From contig NC_049980.1 of assembly GCF_000003815.2 (NCBI RefSeq), forward strand, positions 19,317,994 to 19,381,993: a stretch of DNA of 64,000 nt. The letters are read 5' to 3'. Below the pieces are notes generated by a model that was not told the DNA's origin, ran no database searches, and saw nothing but the letters and a program-made list of their open reading frames with translations. This DNA comes from Branchiostoma floridae (taxonomy: Eukaryota; Chordata; Leptocardii; Amphioxiformes; Branchiostomatidae). Below, one piece after another: positions 1 to 12,140 of this stretch (positions are counted from its first letter, which is position 1; the number at the start of each line of letters is the position of its first letter). Position numbers and translations under genes: made by a program.

Positions 1-1734
1 TTCAACTGATGATCAAGTGATCAAATCCCGTTTTCTTATTTGTCGAATCGATAATTTTGATTGGCAGCCAAGGGAGGTCCTCCAAGAACGGGTGGTCCTG
101 AAGGCTGCGGAACTAAGTGCTTTGACATCTTCACCCTCCCTCTGGTGTGCCCTACATTTCAAGCACTTAACATCTCCAACAGGGACCTCCCTGTAATGTC
201 TTCTGTTATAATCTAACTCAGGGGCAATACCGAATCTCGGCTGAGGGAGACTACTTATGACAATTGCATCAAAGGCATAATAACTAAAACAAGCTTCTGG
301 CATCCCTTCCACTGGTTATCTCCGTATAGGAGGAGACCCCGAAAGCCACCGATAGCGAGAGATGACTAGTATGTAACACAGGCTAAAGAGCAAATATTAT
401 CTCCCTCTTTGTAATCCCCCCCCCCCCTCACACACACACACCAACCAGCTGCTCTATCATCAGTAAACTAGGAGAGACGGTAGGTATCTCTGTCGTGAAA
501 GCAGTTGCCTTGACGTTAAAGCTTAAGACAGCGCCTCTATCATAACCAGAAAATGTTTCGCCCAAGGCCTAGATAACATTTATGATACACCAATGATCCA
601 TGAGGTCATACCGTAAACCCCTCTAAACTCCTTGGTAAATGCAACTCAAAAGTTGATGGAATTCGAAGAAAAGTGTTGCTACGTACAAGCTTTACCTATT
701 AACGACATATACCGTATTCATCATACGCTCATTAGCATTGTTGATGGCTTTGCTGACAGAAAAAAAATTGAACCCACCATTGCATATAGCGAAATATGGA
801 CAAAGTCCTTGTCCTGTGCGATAGCAATACAGCATTACTCAAACTGTGACCTGGCAAGCAGTTTGAGTGGTAAATTGATACTCATTAATACATAACTCAT
901 TAACATCCCAGGCTGGTTGCCAACCAGGAACAATATGGCCAGGGACATCAATCGTGGATTGGGAAAATGATAGCTCAGAGACGACGGTATTCTGTATCTG
1001 TATCTGTATCTGTCCCTGATGGTACTTAATATGTCAGGGACAGATTGGCATAATGCTCGTGAGATGATTCAAAATATTTTCCTGTACTGATTTTCGTGTG
1101 GACATTAATATCAAATCATGCTGAATGAACTAAACTAGAGTTCGGCGACCTCATACCTCCATGAAATATTTAGACCTTTTGTAAACTTTATGCAAATGAC
1201 ACATTTACATGATTTATGCATGGTGATGTTCATCATTGAATAACTTACACATATCACAACTATAAAATTCCCATCATTAGTCAGGTGATTTTGCAATATG
1301 TACATATATTATGTAAATCAGTTCCTCATCTGCATATTTGGCATCTGCTTATGTTGCACCTATCATAATTTACATGAGTTACATTTATTGAAGTCCAGTT
1401 ATTGAAATAATGGAATTATACAATTTGCACATTAATTATGCAAATTGAGTCTTCATTTGCAAAACATGTATATAATTATGAACATATTTGCCTAAGCTAC
1501 CTGCATGCCTAAAATGAAGGCAATCCATTGTTCCTTTCTGCAGTTATCCTCTTTCGAAGGTCTTGACAAAAATGCCCCTGCAGTTCCTAAATTAAATGTT
1601 AGGGGGCTGAAACTTGGCCCAATATGTCATAGCGCTGAAAGCTGTCTACTACCGGTATACCCAAATGTCAAGACCATATCATGTCTGGGACAAGGGATAC
1701 ATTGAAAAGACTGCTATGCTAGAACATTCTCATT

Positions 1735-1834
1735 AATTATACAAATTTAGAGTACATCTATCGACTAGATCCAGTATCACAACACGTGTTATGCCTAGAC
1801 ACATTATGCAAATGTACTCTAAATTTGTATAATT
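1735..1834. repeat. Perfect 23-bp inverted repeat enclosing one copy of a 50-bp direct repeat
   Basis: The arms at 1735-1757 and 1812-1834 are exact reverse complements (23/23) around a 54-base centre. Most of that centre, 1755-1804, recurs at 2314-2363 with one mismatch but without the arms. This looks like a small palindromic transposable element, or a remnant nested in a larger one. Confidence 0.75.
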
Positions 1835-2313
1835 AGTATGTAATTCTGTACAACATTGTCTCAGAACACGAGATAGCAAAACCAGAAGTTGGACTGCAGT
1901 ACCAAGGGAAGCCGCTAGGGGGCCCAAAATCTAATCACTTTCAGCTTTCGCCACATTCCACCAACACACTAAGTATGAAACCAATCCACCCAGCCGTTCT
2001 TGAGTTATCTTGTTGATAGACAGACACACACACACACACACAAGCGCTACTGAAAATATAACCTCCATGGCATTTCATGGAGGTAATAACCAAGGGTGTA
2101 TCTAGATGGCTAGTAATTTGACCTTGCTTGTACTTGGTAACTGTCCCAGCCAGGCCTCTGGATCCACTGGTATGAACAGCTCGGGTGCTGATGCCCATAG
2201 TTAAACCTTATCAGCATCCATATCGATAGAGCCTGGCCATTATATAGTATCACTGGGAATATATTATCACTAAGAATATTCAATAACCTCCGTTGCCAGC
2301 GTAGCTGAAACGC

Positions 2314-2363
2314 CATCTATCGACTAGATCCAGTATCACAACTCGTGTTATGCCTAGACACAT
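2314..2363 (+). repeat. Second copy of the 50-bp direct repeat
   Basis: Matches 1755-1804 at 49 of 50 positions, in the same orientation, 559 bp downstream. It may mark the two ends of an inserted or duplicated segment spanning about 1755-2363. Confidence 0.75.
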
Positions 2364-4409
2364 GTGGCTATTTTATATCACTTTATATCACTTTTGGACC
2401 TGTTCCAAACCATACAACTTTGTTTTATAAAAGAAATTCATGCAAGCTTGATCCGCACAACAAAACGTTATGATCTAAAACCATGAAGCAGTTTCTCTCC
2501 CGTTTAATGCTGAAAAAATTCAACATAAGTTGCCATTAGCAAGTATGAAAAAATTGTATCTGATCTCTTCCAAAAATAGCAGCACCCCGCATATCCAACA
2601 TTGCAAACTGACGCTTTGGCGACAGCGTCACTGAATTGTCGAACAATTCCTGTCTATCCAACTCATACTGTCTATAAAACTTATTAGGTTTACACTCAGA
2701 GTTAAAATCATGAGGTTATGGGTCATTAACCTCCTTGAGGTCACTAATTACATCTCACGTTTTGCTGGGGGCTATTCATTAATACACGCCCGTCTGTATA
2801 CTGCATATACTATCAAAGGTTGCCACCAAAACACTCACTTAAATGCTTAGACCGTTTTAGCGAAAGATCTAGTCATAACAACCAGTTTTAGGCAATGTTG
2901 TCCATGCAACTATCAGTTATTATCTACGGTACGAGCTTCTGCTTCCCTCCCCACCTCCCAGCTCAAATGTTTATTTTGAAATTGTTTATCTAAGAGGCAG
3001 CCAACGTTATGATCAGCAAGGAGGTTTTATAAATATGATAAAACCTGCTTGTGATCAGTCAGAAAGGCTTCCTTCCTACCACGCACAGTCAGGAATTGGA
3101 AATTGCGCTACCTCGAGCTCAAGCGACCGTTGAAGGATCTTGAAGCCACCACCATCGACACCTTGTGTCAAGGGCTTCCAAACTTATAAACAACAAGACA
3201 TTTTCCGCTGGTGACCTTGCCTTTCTCATTACAAGTGACAGAATGATCAGCATGATGATAGTGGCCACGTATTCAGTTCAAGTCCACTCTACGTTCCTTA
3301 CCTTCAGATGGGCCAAGGCTAGACTCGCAGCTTGCGCTGCTACAAATGTTGGTGACCTTTGACCTCGACGCTGGCACTTTTCACTCGCACAAAGGGGCGT
3401 ACAAATGGTCATAGAGTAAACACATGATACACGACTTGTATTTTTTAACGTACCATTTCATGCTAGGGGGCGCATGGTCATATGGATGTATAGCACAGGG
3501 GGCAATCTAGATCACAACATAGACCGGACTAGACTAGAACAGGATTGCACCACAGACGCGTTGTCATGGTAATGACGCTGTTTGTGCCTTGTGGTTCTGT
3601 TGGCCGGAAATGTTGATAAGAAATGTGAAGTTGGTTTAAATATGACCTCCAGTCCTGATGACCTCCTTTATATATAGAAATGTCCAGTCTTCTGTCATGG
3701 TGGAGGCGAATTTACATTCTATTTTTCAAACTTTGTGACCAAACATTTTAAGATCAGCTATGTTTGACCTGTGAATTAGTGAGAGGCTCCCGCCTGATGG
3801 CTTGGATAGACTGAGTCATTGGGGCTGAAACCCTGGTGTGCTCGTGAGTGTTTGGGCCAAAGAGTCAACTTCCTTATTTTGTTTTTACCCAAATAAACAA
3901 TTTGCTTTTGATTGTTACACAGATAAAAGATGTAATGTAATTGTTTGAACATCATGAACCACTAGCAAAGATGTATATCTATCAACATCAACGTAACCTA
4001 CAAAATCCATGCAACATCTGGGAAGATAGATGTAACGTTCATGCATTTTTTTTCATGATTTCTACAATACCGGTACACATGGAGCTGCATAGATAAGGCA
4101 GATAGGAAAACAGAGATGGTGCCATCGTTTGCACCATGTGGTGTGGGAGGACTTTAAACTTGACTTTAACTTAAACGGACAAGGACCTACCTAGATGTTA
4201 AAACATCTATCGTTAATTACCGAGGGAAACCTTTTTAGGGTTGTTTTGCAATAAACCAGGTTCTGAAACAAGGTTGAACTGTAATTTTAAACAAAAAACA
4301 CACAAGCTAACAAATCAGGTTATACAGTTTTATGTCATGCTTAGCATCTCCGCTGTATTTCTTATCAGTGCATTCGTTTCATTCAATTCACCATCATTCA
4401 ATTCACCAT

Positions 4410-4751
4410 NNNNNNNNNNNNNNNNNNNNNNNNNNNNNNNNNNNNNNNNNNNNNNNNNNNNNNNNNNNNNNNNNNNNNNNNNNNNNNNNNNNNNNNNNNN
4501 NNNNNNNNNNNNNNNNNNNNNNNNNNNNNNNNNNNNNNNNNNNNNNNNNNNNNNNNNNNNNNNNNNNNNNNNNNNNNNNNNNNNNNNNNNNNNNNNNNNN
4601 NNNNNNNNNNNNNNNNNNNNNNNNNNNNNNNNNNNNNNNNNNNNNNNNNNNNNNNNNNNNNNNNNNNNNNNNNNNNNNNNNNNNNNNNNNNNNNNNNNNN
4701 NNNNNNNNNNNNNNNNNNNNNNNNNNNNNNNNNNNNNNNNNNNNNNNNNNN
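4410..4751. other. Assembly gap (342 N)
   Basis: A run of N. It truncates the Cys-rich exon that follows the TRIM coiled-coil exon on the minus strand, so the 3' end of that gene cannot be read. Confidence 0.99.
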
Positions 4752-4999
4752 GATCATCTCTAGCTGTAGTCTCCTGTCCTGTAGCGACCAGTGTCTCCAT
4801 GCGCACCTGAAACATTTCTGTTGCCTCCGAACTTCCCAGCATTCCCTGCCGTCCGAGGCTTTTCTGATTGGTATGCCACACCTGTAGCAGTTGACGCGGA
4901 TGTCGACCGTGCTCCGGCACCTCTGTGTGCAGGGCGTGTCCGGGTGGTGTACGTCATCACAAGGGTGGCCGCACGGGAGGAACTTCTTACACGGGATAG
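4752..4999 (-). CDS. Cys/His-rich NF-X1-like exon, probably part of the TRIM gene
   Basis: Behind a good acceptor (CTCCAG) at 5001-5000, one frame stays open for 82 codons up to the gap. It contains CKKFLPCGHPC, then a His-His pair, then PCTQRC, NCYRCG and KCFRC. The CGHxC spacing resembles NF-X1-type zinc fingers, although the usual CH pair is HH here. The acceptor is phase 1, matching the phase-1 donor of the TRIM coiled-coil exon 414 bp upstream, so direct splicing keeps the frame. A possible donor (CAG then GTGCGC) lies near 4806. It could instead belong to a separate minus-strand gene whose start is not visible. Confidence 0.5.
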
Positions 5000-7900
5000 C
5001 TGGAGGGAATGGAAATATTCAGTAGCAAACGTCGTGTTATAATTAGAAAACTCACCTAGACACAACTCGAAAGTTCAAGAAAGTTGTGAAATAGAATTTA
5101 CCTTCAGACCAATTTCACACTTCGTTAAGGACTGCGGTTACTCGCTTAATCAAGCAAGTACTAGTAACCACACCAACCCACCCGTCTAGGACTAGGCTTA
5201 CATGTTTTCTGTTGCTAAACACTAGCACAGACCCCCCCCCCCCCAACATTGAATTCTATTATTAAAGTGTTCCAGAAATTATACATTTGTCAATACTGTT
5301 TAGCATTTCCAAGAACTGTAGTTGAGTGTGAAAAAAATAAGGCTCCGCCTAAAAGGAGTAAGCCAATTTCATTGCTATGATATATTTATAATGTAAAGAA
5401 TGACACGCTTACCTCTTGATTCCTCAATGGTGCCGATCACTACAGAATCTAGTGGCTCATGTGACGGCAGAAACGTCAGATGCACCATTTGAAAAGTGAC
5501 ATCATTGACATTGGGCAGCTCAGCTTCCAGTAGTGACGTCATCCTTTCCTCTATCTCTTTACTCACGTCCATCATATCAAAGTCACTGCCGTGCGACAAA
5601 ACCTTCCGGACAAACTCCAGCGAACTTTTCAAGCTTGCTGACGTCGTTTCCAAGAAGTCTTCATGTATGTTGAGCTCTTTTTCGCGACTTGAACAAATTT
5701 CACTTAGTTTCTTTGACAACAGTTTGTGTTGTTTGTCGATCTTCCTCTCGACGCGTTTCTTGAGTTTCTCCGTTGCTGTCGCTAGCTGGTGCTTCACCGA
5801 GGCCTTGTTCTCTTCGAGAGTCAGCAAAGTCTTGGACAGAGCGCTTTGGACAACCTTTATTTCATGGATTCGTCCCTCACTGAGGGAAGACAGCTCTGTG
5901 AGGGTTTCTTTTGTTTCGTCCACCAGTTCAGACAAGTAGACATTCTCGTGGTCTGGTTCTTTGTGGTCGATGACGGTGCAGTCGTGGCACACAGGAATCC
6001 TGACGTTATAAACAGTTTTAATGTTGTGTTTTAATGTGTTGTGTCGTGGTGCGTTGTGTTCGTTGTACTGTGTTGTGTTGATTTCTGTTGTGTCGTGTGT
6101 CGTATTGTTCCGTGTTATGACATCACGGTTCCTTCTGTTGAAATATGCATAAATCATGTAAGTGTATGTGTATGTGTTTTGTCGTTCTTTACCATAGCTT
6201 TGCTGTGCTAGGTTAGATTACGTTGCGTTGCATATGTGCATATGTTGTGTGTGGCACAGTGCTTTCTACGTCGTATGTGTATGTATAAAAATAATGAGTT
6301 CACAATAACATACTTACGTGTAGAAAAAGTAACAATAACTTCATCAAAATCACTACACAGACAAGGCTTAACAATTTATTTCATCAGGCTCATTTGCTCA
6401 ATTGCCAAAGTCTTTCTGTAATTATGAACAGACGCAAACTTTGCTGACCTGCAAGTCGTGCAGAAGAACCTCATGACTTGATTGTCGTGTTTCTCACACA
6501 TAGGTGCCTTGACGTTCTTCAGCGGTGACTCTGCATTGGAGGCCCGGATGGTGTCCAGCGCCACCAGGCAGTGACCTCGCGTTAGGCGGACTCGTTTGTG
6601 TGCTGCAGTGCAAGACAGTGTTACTTTATTACCTTAAACAAGATGGGTAATAATATGATTTCTGGAGCTATGTTTGCGTGCTGCAGTACAAGACATTGTT
6701 GCTTTATTTAATATCAAACAAGATGGGTAATGATATGATTTCTGGAGCTATGTTTGTGTGCTTGTAGTTTAACAACATATCTAAAGAAAGATATTGATAG
6801 ATTGTTGTGAAGTTTGGTATTGTGTGGGTAATGTCAGAACAAGTTCGCTAATGCGCCTCCTAGCGGCTTTCTATGGTTCTTCCGGATTTTGTCTCCTAAG
6901 GTTTGATACTACTGTTGTCACTGTTATTGAGTGGCAAGTAGCTTCTAGATTTTTTAACTGATGAGAGTTAGAATCCTCTAGTGGCTTTCCTTGGAACTGC
7001 AGGCTTGCTGGTCTTTCTTTACTTCAGCATACGGGTTAAGGAAAGCGGTTGCGTGTGTAATATTATAGACGTGCGTAATATCATAAAAGTGATGTTACTA
7101 GTCATTAAGACTACCAAAAAGGATCCAGGGAGCATGTAAATAATTGGTTCAAGAGAAAACCTTGATATATTTTCTCCTATTTACCTGTTGAAATGACTCA
7201 TCATACGTGCGTTGAAACATGTCCTTCCTCTCTATGTACAACACCCCCACCCCGCACCCACCCTCGGCCTTAATCAATGATATACGGCCTACTGACAGCC
7301 CAATGAACCTTGAGAAATGCTGCATTACAGTTACCATTGACGCAGTCCGGGCAAAGGAACTCGTCGCACGACAAGCAGCGGGCGGACGCTGCCTCAGGGC
7401 TGTTCTCCAAACAATTGCTGCACATCACGTCCTCGTGTTTACTGGAGAGGAAATAATTCGAGTTTAGATATAGAAGTTCAACATAAATGTGGGTTCATTA
7501 TCTCTTTCTCATGGCTCGGGAACGTTCGGTGAAGGTCGTCCAACGATCTTGATGTAGAATTTTCAAGGATGCTTTTACCGGAGTCGCTGACAGCATGGCA
7601 TGACAGCTAAAATTCGATAGACACGCTCAAGACGAGCCAAGGTTTTTTTAGTTAAGTTGCCTTCGCAGGACGATCAGGCGACAAATGTGACCGGCCTCGT
7701 GGAGAAAGAAAAATATTTTTGACCATGGGCAAGGTCACCTGTCCACAATAATGGCGCTTTGGTTGTTTATTCAAGTTACATACTAAAGTTAAGCATTAAC
7801 CGCAGGGCTTCCTTATTAGTCACACTCATGCATCAAAACAGAACTACAAAAGACTGCATTTCATTGCGCAGTATCGATGTAAGATAAAAGACTGACAACT

Positions 7901-8356
7901 ATTTGAGCCGTCTTTAATTCGTTATAGGCCATATTGAAGAGTTGTGACTGACTGCCGTTGTCTCAGCAAATGCCGCTGACGAAATCAAAACCCATCGTAA
8001 ATCTTGTGGAGGTTAGGAGTTAAACTTTTAGTACGTTTTCAAAAAAATAAGCAAAGAGTGCCCGTAAATATATACCTGTGTATTTTCCTATATATGTCCA
8101 CGGTATCTCGCAGACTCTCCACGAAGAAGTTGTCCTTCAGTTTGGTCACGCCACCCTCGGGCAAACTAGTTGGCGTCCGACATGTTGGACAGAAGACTCG
8201 GTTCCTCTCACCCTGTTTCTCTACTGACTGTTCCAAACACTCCAGACAAAACGTGTGCAGACAGGCCAGGACTTTGGGTATTTTGTAGGGTTCGTAGCAA
8301 ACCTTGCATTCCAAAAAGTCGTCTGAAATCTGGCTCAGAAGCGAGGATGACGCCAT
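4752..8356 (-). CDS. TRIM-family RING/B-box/coiled-coil protein, 3' end incomplete
   Basis: Probable E3 ubiquitin ligase of the tripartite-motif family. Exons, read right to left: 8356-8076, 7441-7335, 6602-6449, 5999-5413, then probably 4999 into the gap at 4751. All junctions have AG/GT borders and matching phase. Exon 1 encodes a C3HC4 RING at about residues 17-60 (CKVCYEP, then CLHTFCLEC, then CPTC). Exon 2 and the start of exon 3 encode B-box 1 (CSNCLEN, RCLSCDEFLCPDC). Exon 3 and the start of exon 4 encode B-box 2 (CEKHDNQ, FFCTTC, CHDCTVIDH). Exon 4 continues into about 190 residues rich in Lys, Glu and Leu, as expected for a coiled coil. I chose the ATG at 8356 because the open frame further upstream has no ATG. 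No NHL, filamin, B30.2 or MATH domain is visible. Upstream untranslated exons are unknown. Confidence 0.85.
5990..6115. repeat. Degenerate GTTGT-type simple repeat in a TRIM intron
   Basis: Imperfect TGTTG/GTCGT units just upstream (in minus-strand sense) of the coiled-coil exon. A similar but purer tract lies at 9075-9150. Confidence 0.6.
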
Positions 8357-9074
8357 CCTGTCGGTGAGACTTGTGGGGTCACTTGCAGTGTTGTCCTCTA
8401 TCTGGATTTTTCCCACACGTTTGAAAATCAGCTTGTCAGGTCACTCCTAGGGACATGCCTGAGGCTTGCATAATTGACCTGAAAGGAACGAAACCCTGGT
8501 TGTTGTAGCTGTCATACAACAAGGGATTGTTTGTCGAGTATCTCAAATAAAATCAATGCTTCAAAACACGACTTGAAATTTTTCTAAGTTTAGGACAAAT
8601 TTTTTTCTAAATATTTAGGATTTTATGAATATGACACCTGACTTTGTACGGAAAAAGCTAAAACTATATATAAGGTGTATCTGTCTCGAGCAGAAATGAA
8701 ACAGTGTATCAATAACATATCGTTTAGATTGAATCGAACCTCATTTGACCACGCAATGCAATGGAAGTAAACTTACTACAATATTGGAAAACATGTATGT
8801 CAGCATTGTCAGGTGAAATGGCCTGTTGTGAGCATTGAGATTGTGAGCTCATGTCATGTCTCCCCTGAAAGAAGTCCTGAAACACTTTATAGCATACCAT
8901 AGGCACACCGTGCGAGCCAGACTTGCGCCCCGCCCGACTAAATACGGGCCAATTAGCCCTCCCTGGGAGATTATGTAACACATGCTATTATATAAACAGC
9001 CTATATGACGTTACTTCTTTCAATAGATGTGCATACAACCTGTTTGACTGGAAAGAAAACCATACACATCATAT

Positions 9075-9150
9075 GTGTTGTGTGTGTTGTGTTGTGTGTG
9101 TTGTGTTGTGTTGTGTTGTGTTGTGTTGTGTGTTGTGTTGTGTTGTGGCC
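9075..9150 (+). repeat. TTGTG microsatellite
   Basis: Near-continuous GTTGT pentamer repeats with GTGTGTTG variants. The long open frames here on both strands are artefacts of the repeat. Confidence 0.9.
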
Positions 9151-9695
9151 ATGGTGTATGTTGCGTTGCGCAGTGAATGTGATGTATGATGATGTGTTGG
9201 GTATACGCAGTGAAGTGTAGTGTGCATGTACTGTGTGATTCACAAATACATATTGAATTTTGTTTTGCTCCCATGATACGTGCATGATGGTGGTTTAGAT
9301 ACAGATATTAAAGAAATCGCCCTTGAGTTTTCTACATTGTATTTGATGATGCATAACAGTGTATGCGCTCTCCTTGTACAGTATTGAACATTCTTTACAA
9401 TCATTATCAAATAACTGACGTATACCGATGAAATCATGGCTGCCATTATATAAACGCCTTTAATGCCCAAAAGTCAAACACAATGGTTACGTTTACTCGA
9501 AATGTATCTTCGCTCCCAAGTCCAAACCTTTCATCCAGCTACCATCTAATCAGACGATGCACACTGAGAAATTTTCCATTATTGGGTTGTCTTTTTAAAA
9601 CATTGGATTTCTTCCATCTACAGTGGAGAATAAACGCGTTTCATGACATCAAATGTCTTCAGGATTGAACTCGAAGAACCTTCCGTGGTACCATT

Positions 9696-9847
9696 ACCCA
9701 TAATGACCTGCGATGTAACAGGTCGTTCACTGTACCCATAATGACCTGCGATGTAACAGGTCGTTCACTGTACCCATAATGACCTGCGATGTAACAGGTC
9801 GTTCACTGTACCCATAATGACCTGCGATGTAACAGGTCGTTCACTGT
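9696..9847 (+). repeat. 38-bp tandem repeat, four identical units
   Basis: Four head-to-tail copies with no differences that I can see. Each unit carries a dyad, GACCTG, eight bases, CAGGTC, so the array is four evenly spaced small hairpins or paired binding sites. TGACCT is the reverse complement of the AGGTCA nuclear-receptor half-site; the other arm reads AGGTCG. Identity between copies suggests recent expansion. Confidence 0.95.
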
Positions 9848-11469
9848 ACGTTGTCCCGATGTAACCTTAACGGTCGGACCGTTTGACTGTTCGCGTGTGC
9901 TTCAGTCAGGCTACAGTTACTCTCCAAGTAGACGCCCTGGCTGTTTTTGACATGTTTTCAAGCTTTTTTGTCACTGTTTCTATTTTGTATCTCATTTACT
10001 TCTGATTGACAGTTAGGTCGCCAAATTGGAATTTGCAATACGATAAGGACTGTGGGAGTAGAGTTTGATTCACAATAGACGAACAATATATGGTTTCAGC
10101 ACACGCATGTTTTTGCGCAATTTAGTAGTGATTATTTTCGAGAAGATAAGTACCAAATGTCGCAAAAACACACGTTCATTGCTGCGCCGACACGGATGCT
10201 CACATCTGCTTGGAGATTACACGAAAGAGAAGGCATCAACCATGGTGGCAACTGGCAAGTAAGTGCATCAACGGTGAACTACAGGGCAGAATGGTGCATG
10301 TCGGGATGACGTCACCCTCACGACCCTCACGTGATATTACCTGAAATGAACTTGGTCCTGAATTGAAGTCAATAACGGTTCTTTATTCTATATTGTGCTC
10401 TATATAGCTGTTTTGTTGATTTTGATAGTTCTGAAGGAAAGCGAATAAGGAGTACTAATACTCTTTGTGTGTTTCTAAGCTTACTACTGTTTCCCTATGG
10501 GTCAAGGACACCTAACGTTAACGTTGCCAGTTATTCAATAATCTCATTACTAGTCGATAACATCATCTCCTTATGTATACCACATTATGGTCTCTATCAT
10601 TTTATACCGTGTGACTCTCAATTGCAAATTGGATGACATTAAAAAGTGTATGATAAAGGCATGTTGACAACAGGGCCTCTCCAACATATGCACGTATTAC
10701 GTAATCTGTTTCATATCCTCACACCACTCTCCTGAGAATCGCTCCTAAGTCAACTGAATAAATAAACGGGACTGAAGAATGATGAGGGGTGTCATCTTCC
10801 ATTCGCAGCGTGCATGTCCTATTGACTTGCATGCGCAGTAACCAATTTCGACACCCGGCTAAGGTTATTCCCCCGTACGTTGACCCGCGCCCTGGCCTTA
10901 TTTAACCTGGCGTTGCTGCCATGGCCTCTACTTCACCTTATAGCGTCCTGAAGTGACCCCGATGTGAACTCAGGTTTGTCGTGTGCTATGTATGACATCA
11001 TCGCCCAATGCGCGATGGAAGTGCCCGGATGTGCCAATCCCTATTCCCGATACCCTTCAAGCAGATGTGAGGATGCAGCTCATTCTCAGATGCGAATCGT
11101 TTGAAAAGCGCAATCGAAGAGTAGATCTACTAAAATGCTGGAAAAACTGTTGGAAATCAAATATTTGAAACACTGGTGAATCAAGCCCTCCGGAAAAGGT
11201 GTGAATATAAAAAACAAAACAATCATGGTGTTTAAAAAAGCAAAGGCGACAAAATGTTGGTCACTCTAGGAGCTTATATCAACCACCATAAATCTAGGCT
11301 GTAGCGGTTTTATTCTGTTATGTTATGATGGAAATCCCCTCAGTATAGTAAGCCTGTAATTCTAAATAGCTAAGCAAAAATAATGATATTCTTTCTCTTT
11401 ACCGATTGTCTCCGTTCATGTAGCAGATGCTGACGGATGTAATTATTCATCTGTTTCTCATGTGAGGAA

Positions 11470-12140
11470 TTCAGCACCAAGGGCAAGTTCAGTCAAACCT
11501 CTTTATAACGGCCATGCAAGGGAATGGAGACATCTGACCACTATAGACAGGTGGTCACTAGAGAAAATGCTGATCAATTTACCATGAGCAATAAGTTACA
11601 CATGATTTCAGTACCCACTGATCTTTCTCATTGCCATTCTCACCAAGTAGCATTGTCTCATTCGTCTTAAAATTCAACTGACCCTGCCAAAGTCAAATCT
11701 ACTGAAAATGATTGATATTGCCATGTGGAATGTTGGTAGATTCGCCGACAAAGACTTGCTTGCGCTCTATCGTTCAAGGCACGCGTACCTTCCGTACAAA
11801 ATACGATTTCAAACTCGGCTCAGGGTGACATACAGTCGCTGATTGGTCGTCATAGGCAGTGTTTCTGTATCGCCAGAACCGAAAATCGTGTGGCCGTGTT
11901 GGACAGGTGGTCGCTATGCAAAGGTGGCCGCTAATACAGATTTGACTGTATGTTAACTTTTGAGTGGAGTGAATTCAGCACCAGGGACAGACTTGTGAAA
12001 CTTTGTGTGAAAGGAATTTAGCAGCAAGGAAAGGTATGTCAACATCTTGGTTATGTTTGCGTTTTGTATGAAACTACTTCAGCACCAAGGGCAAGTATGT
12101 TAACTCTGGTGTGGAAGGGTTTCAGCACCATGGACAGGTA
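11470..12140 (+). repeat. Degenerate repeats of a CAGCACCAAGGGCA motif
   Basis: The motif recurs near 11471, 11971, 12017, 12078 and 12122 with changes (CAGCACCAAGG, CAGCACCAGGG, CAGCACCATGG). Several copies are preceded by TTCAG and followed by a GT-like donor. The first copy is separated from the rest by the 11490-11948 element. Possibly an old tandem array. Confidence 0.5.
11490..11948. mobile_element. Short non-autonomous element with imperfect CAGTCAAA terminal inverted repeats
   Basis: The left end starts CAGTCAAACCTC and reaches ACGGCCA. The right end read in reverse starts CAGTCAAATCTG and reaches GCGGCCA. About 24 bp match imperfectly. There is no long open frame. No convincing target-site duplication is visible, so the superfamily is uncertain; similar termini are known in ISL2EU/IS4EU-type elements. 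Confidence 0.55.

Larger units (their letters stand above)
1..4409. other. Gene-poor, repeat-rich left end
   Basis: No exon I can assign to a known family. There is an open frame on the minus strand at about 13-312 with a CxxC motif, but it has no recognisable domain and may be a decayed repeat. Simple repeats include a C run and CA repeat near 418-440, a TATCTG hexanucleotide repeat near 993-1012 and a CA repeat near 2024-2042. The 1100-1500 stretch is AT-rich and full of short degenerate repeats of the kind left by old transposons. A hairpin with a 9-bp stem lies near 2061-2085. Confidence 0.5.

Noticed and set aside
13-312. A possible gene fragment on the minus strand
   Set aside because: Open and with a CxxC motif, but no domain or partner exon; not called.
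5496-5939. Plus-strand Ser-rich frame
   Set aside because: Antisense shadow of the TRIM coiled-coil exon.
9001-9285. Overlapping Cys/Val-rich and His/Thr-rich proteins on both strands
   Set aside because: Produced by the TTGTG microsatellite.
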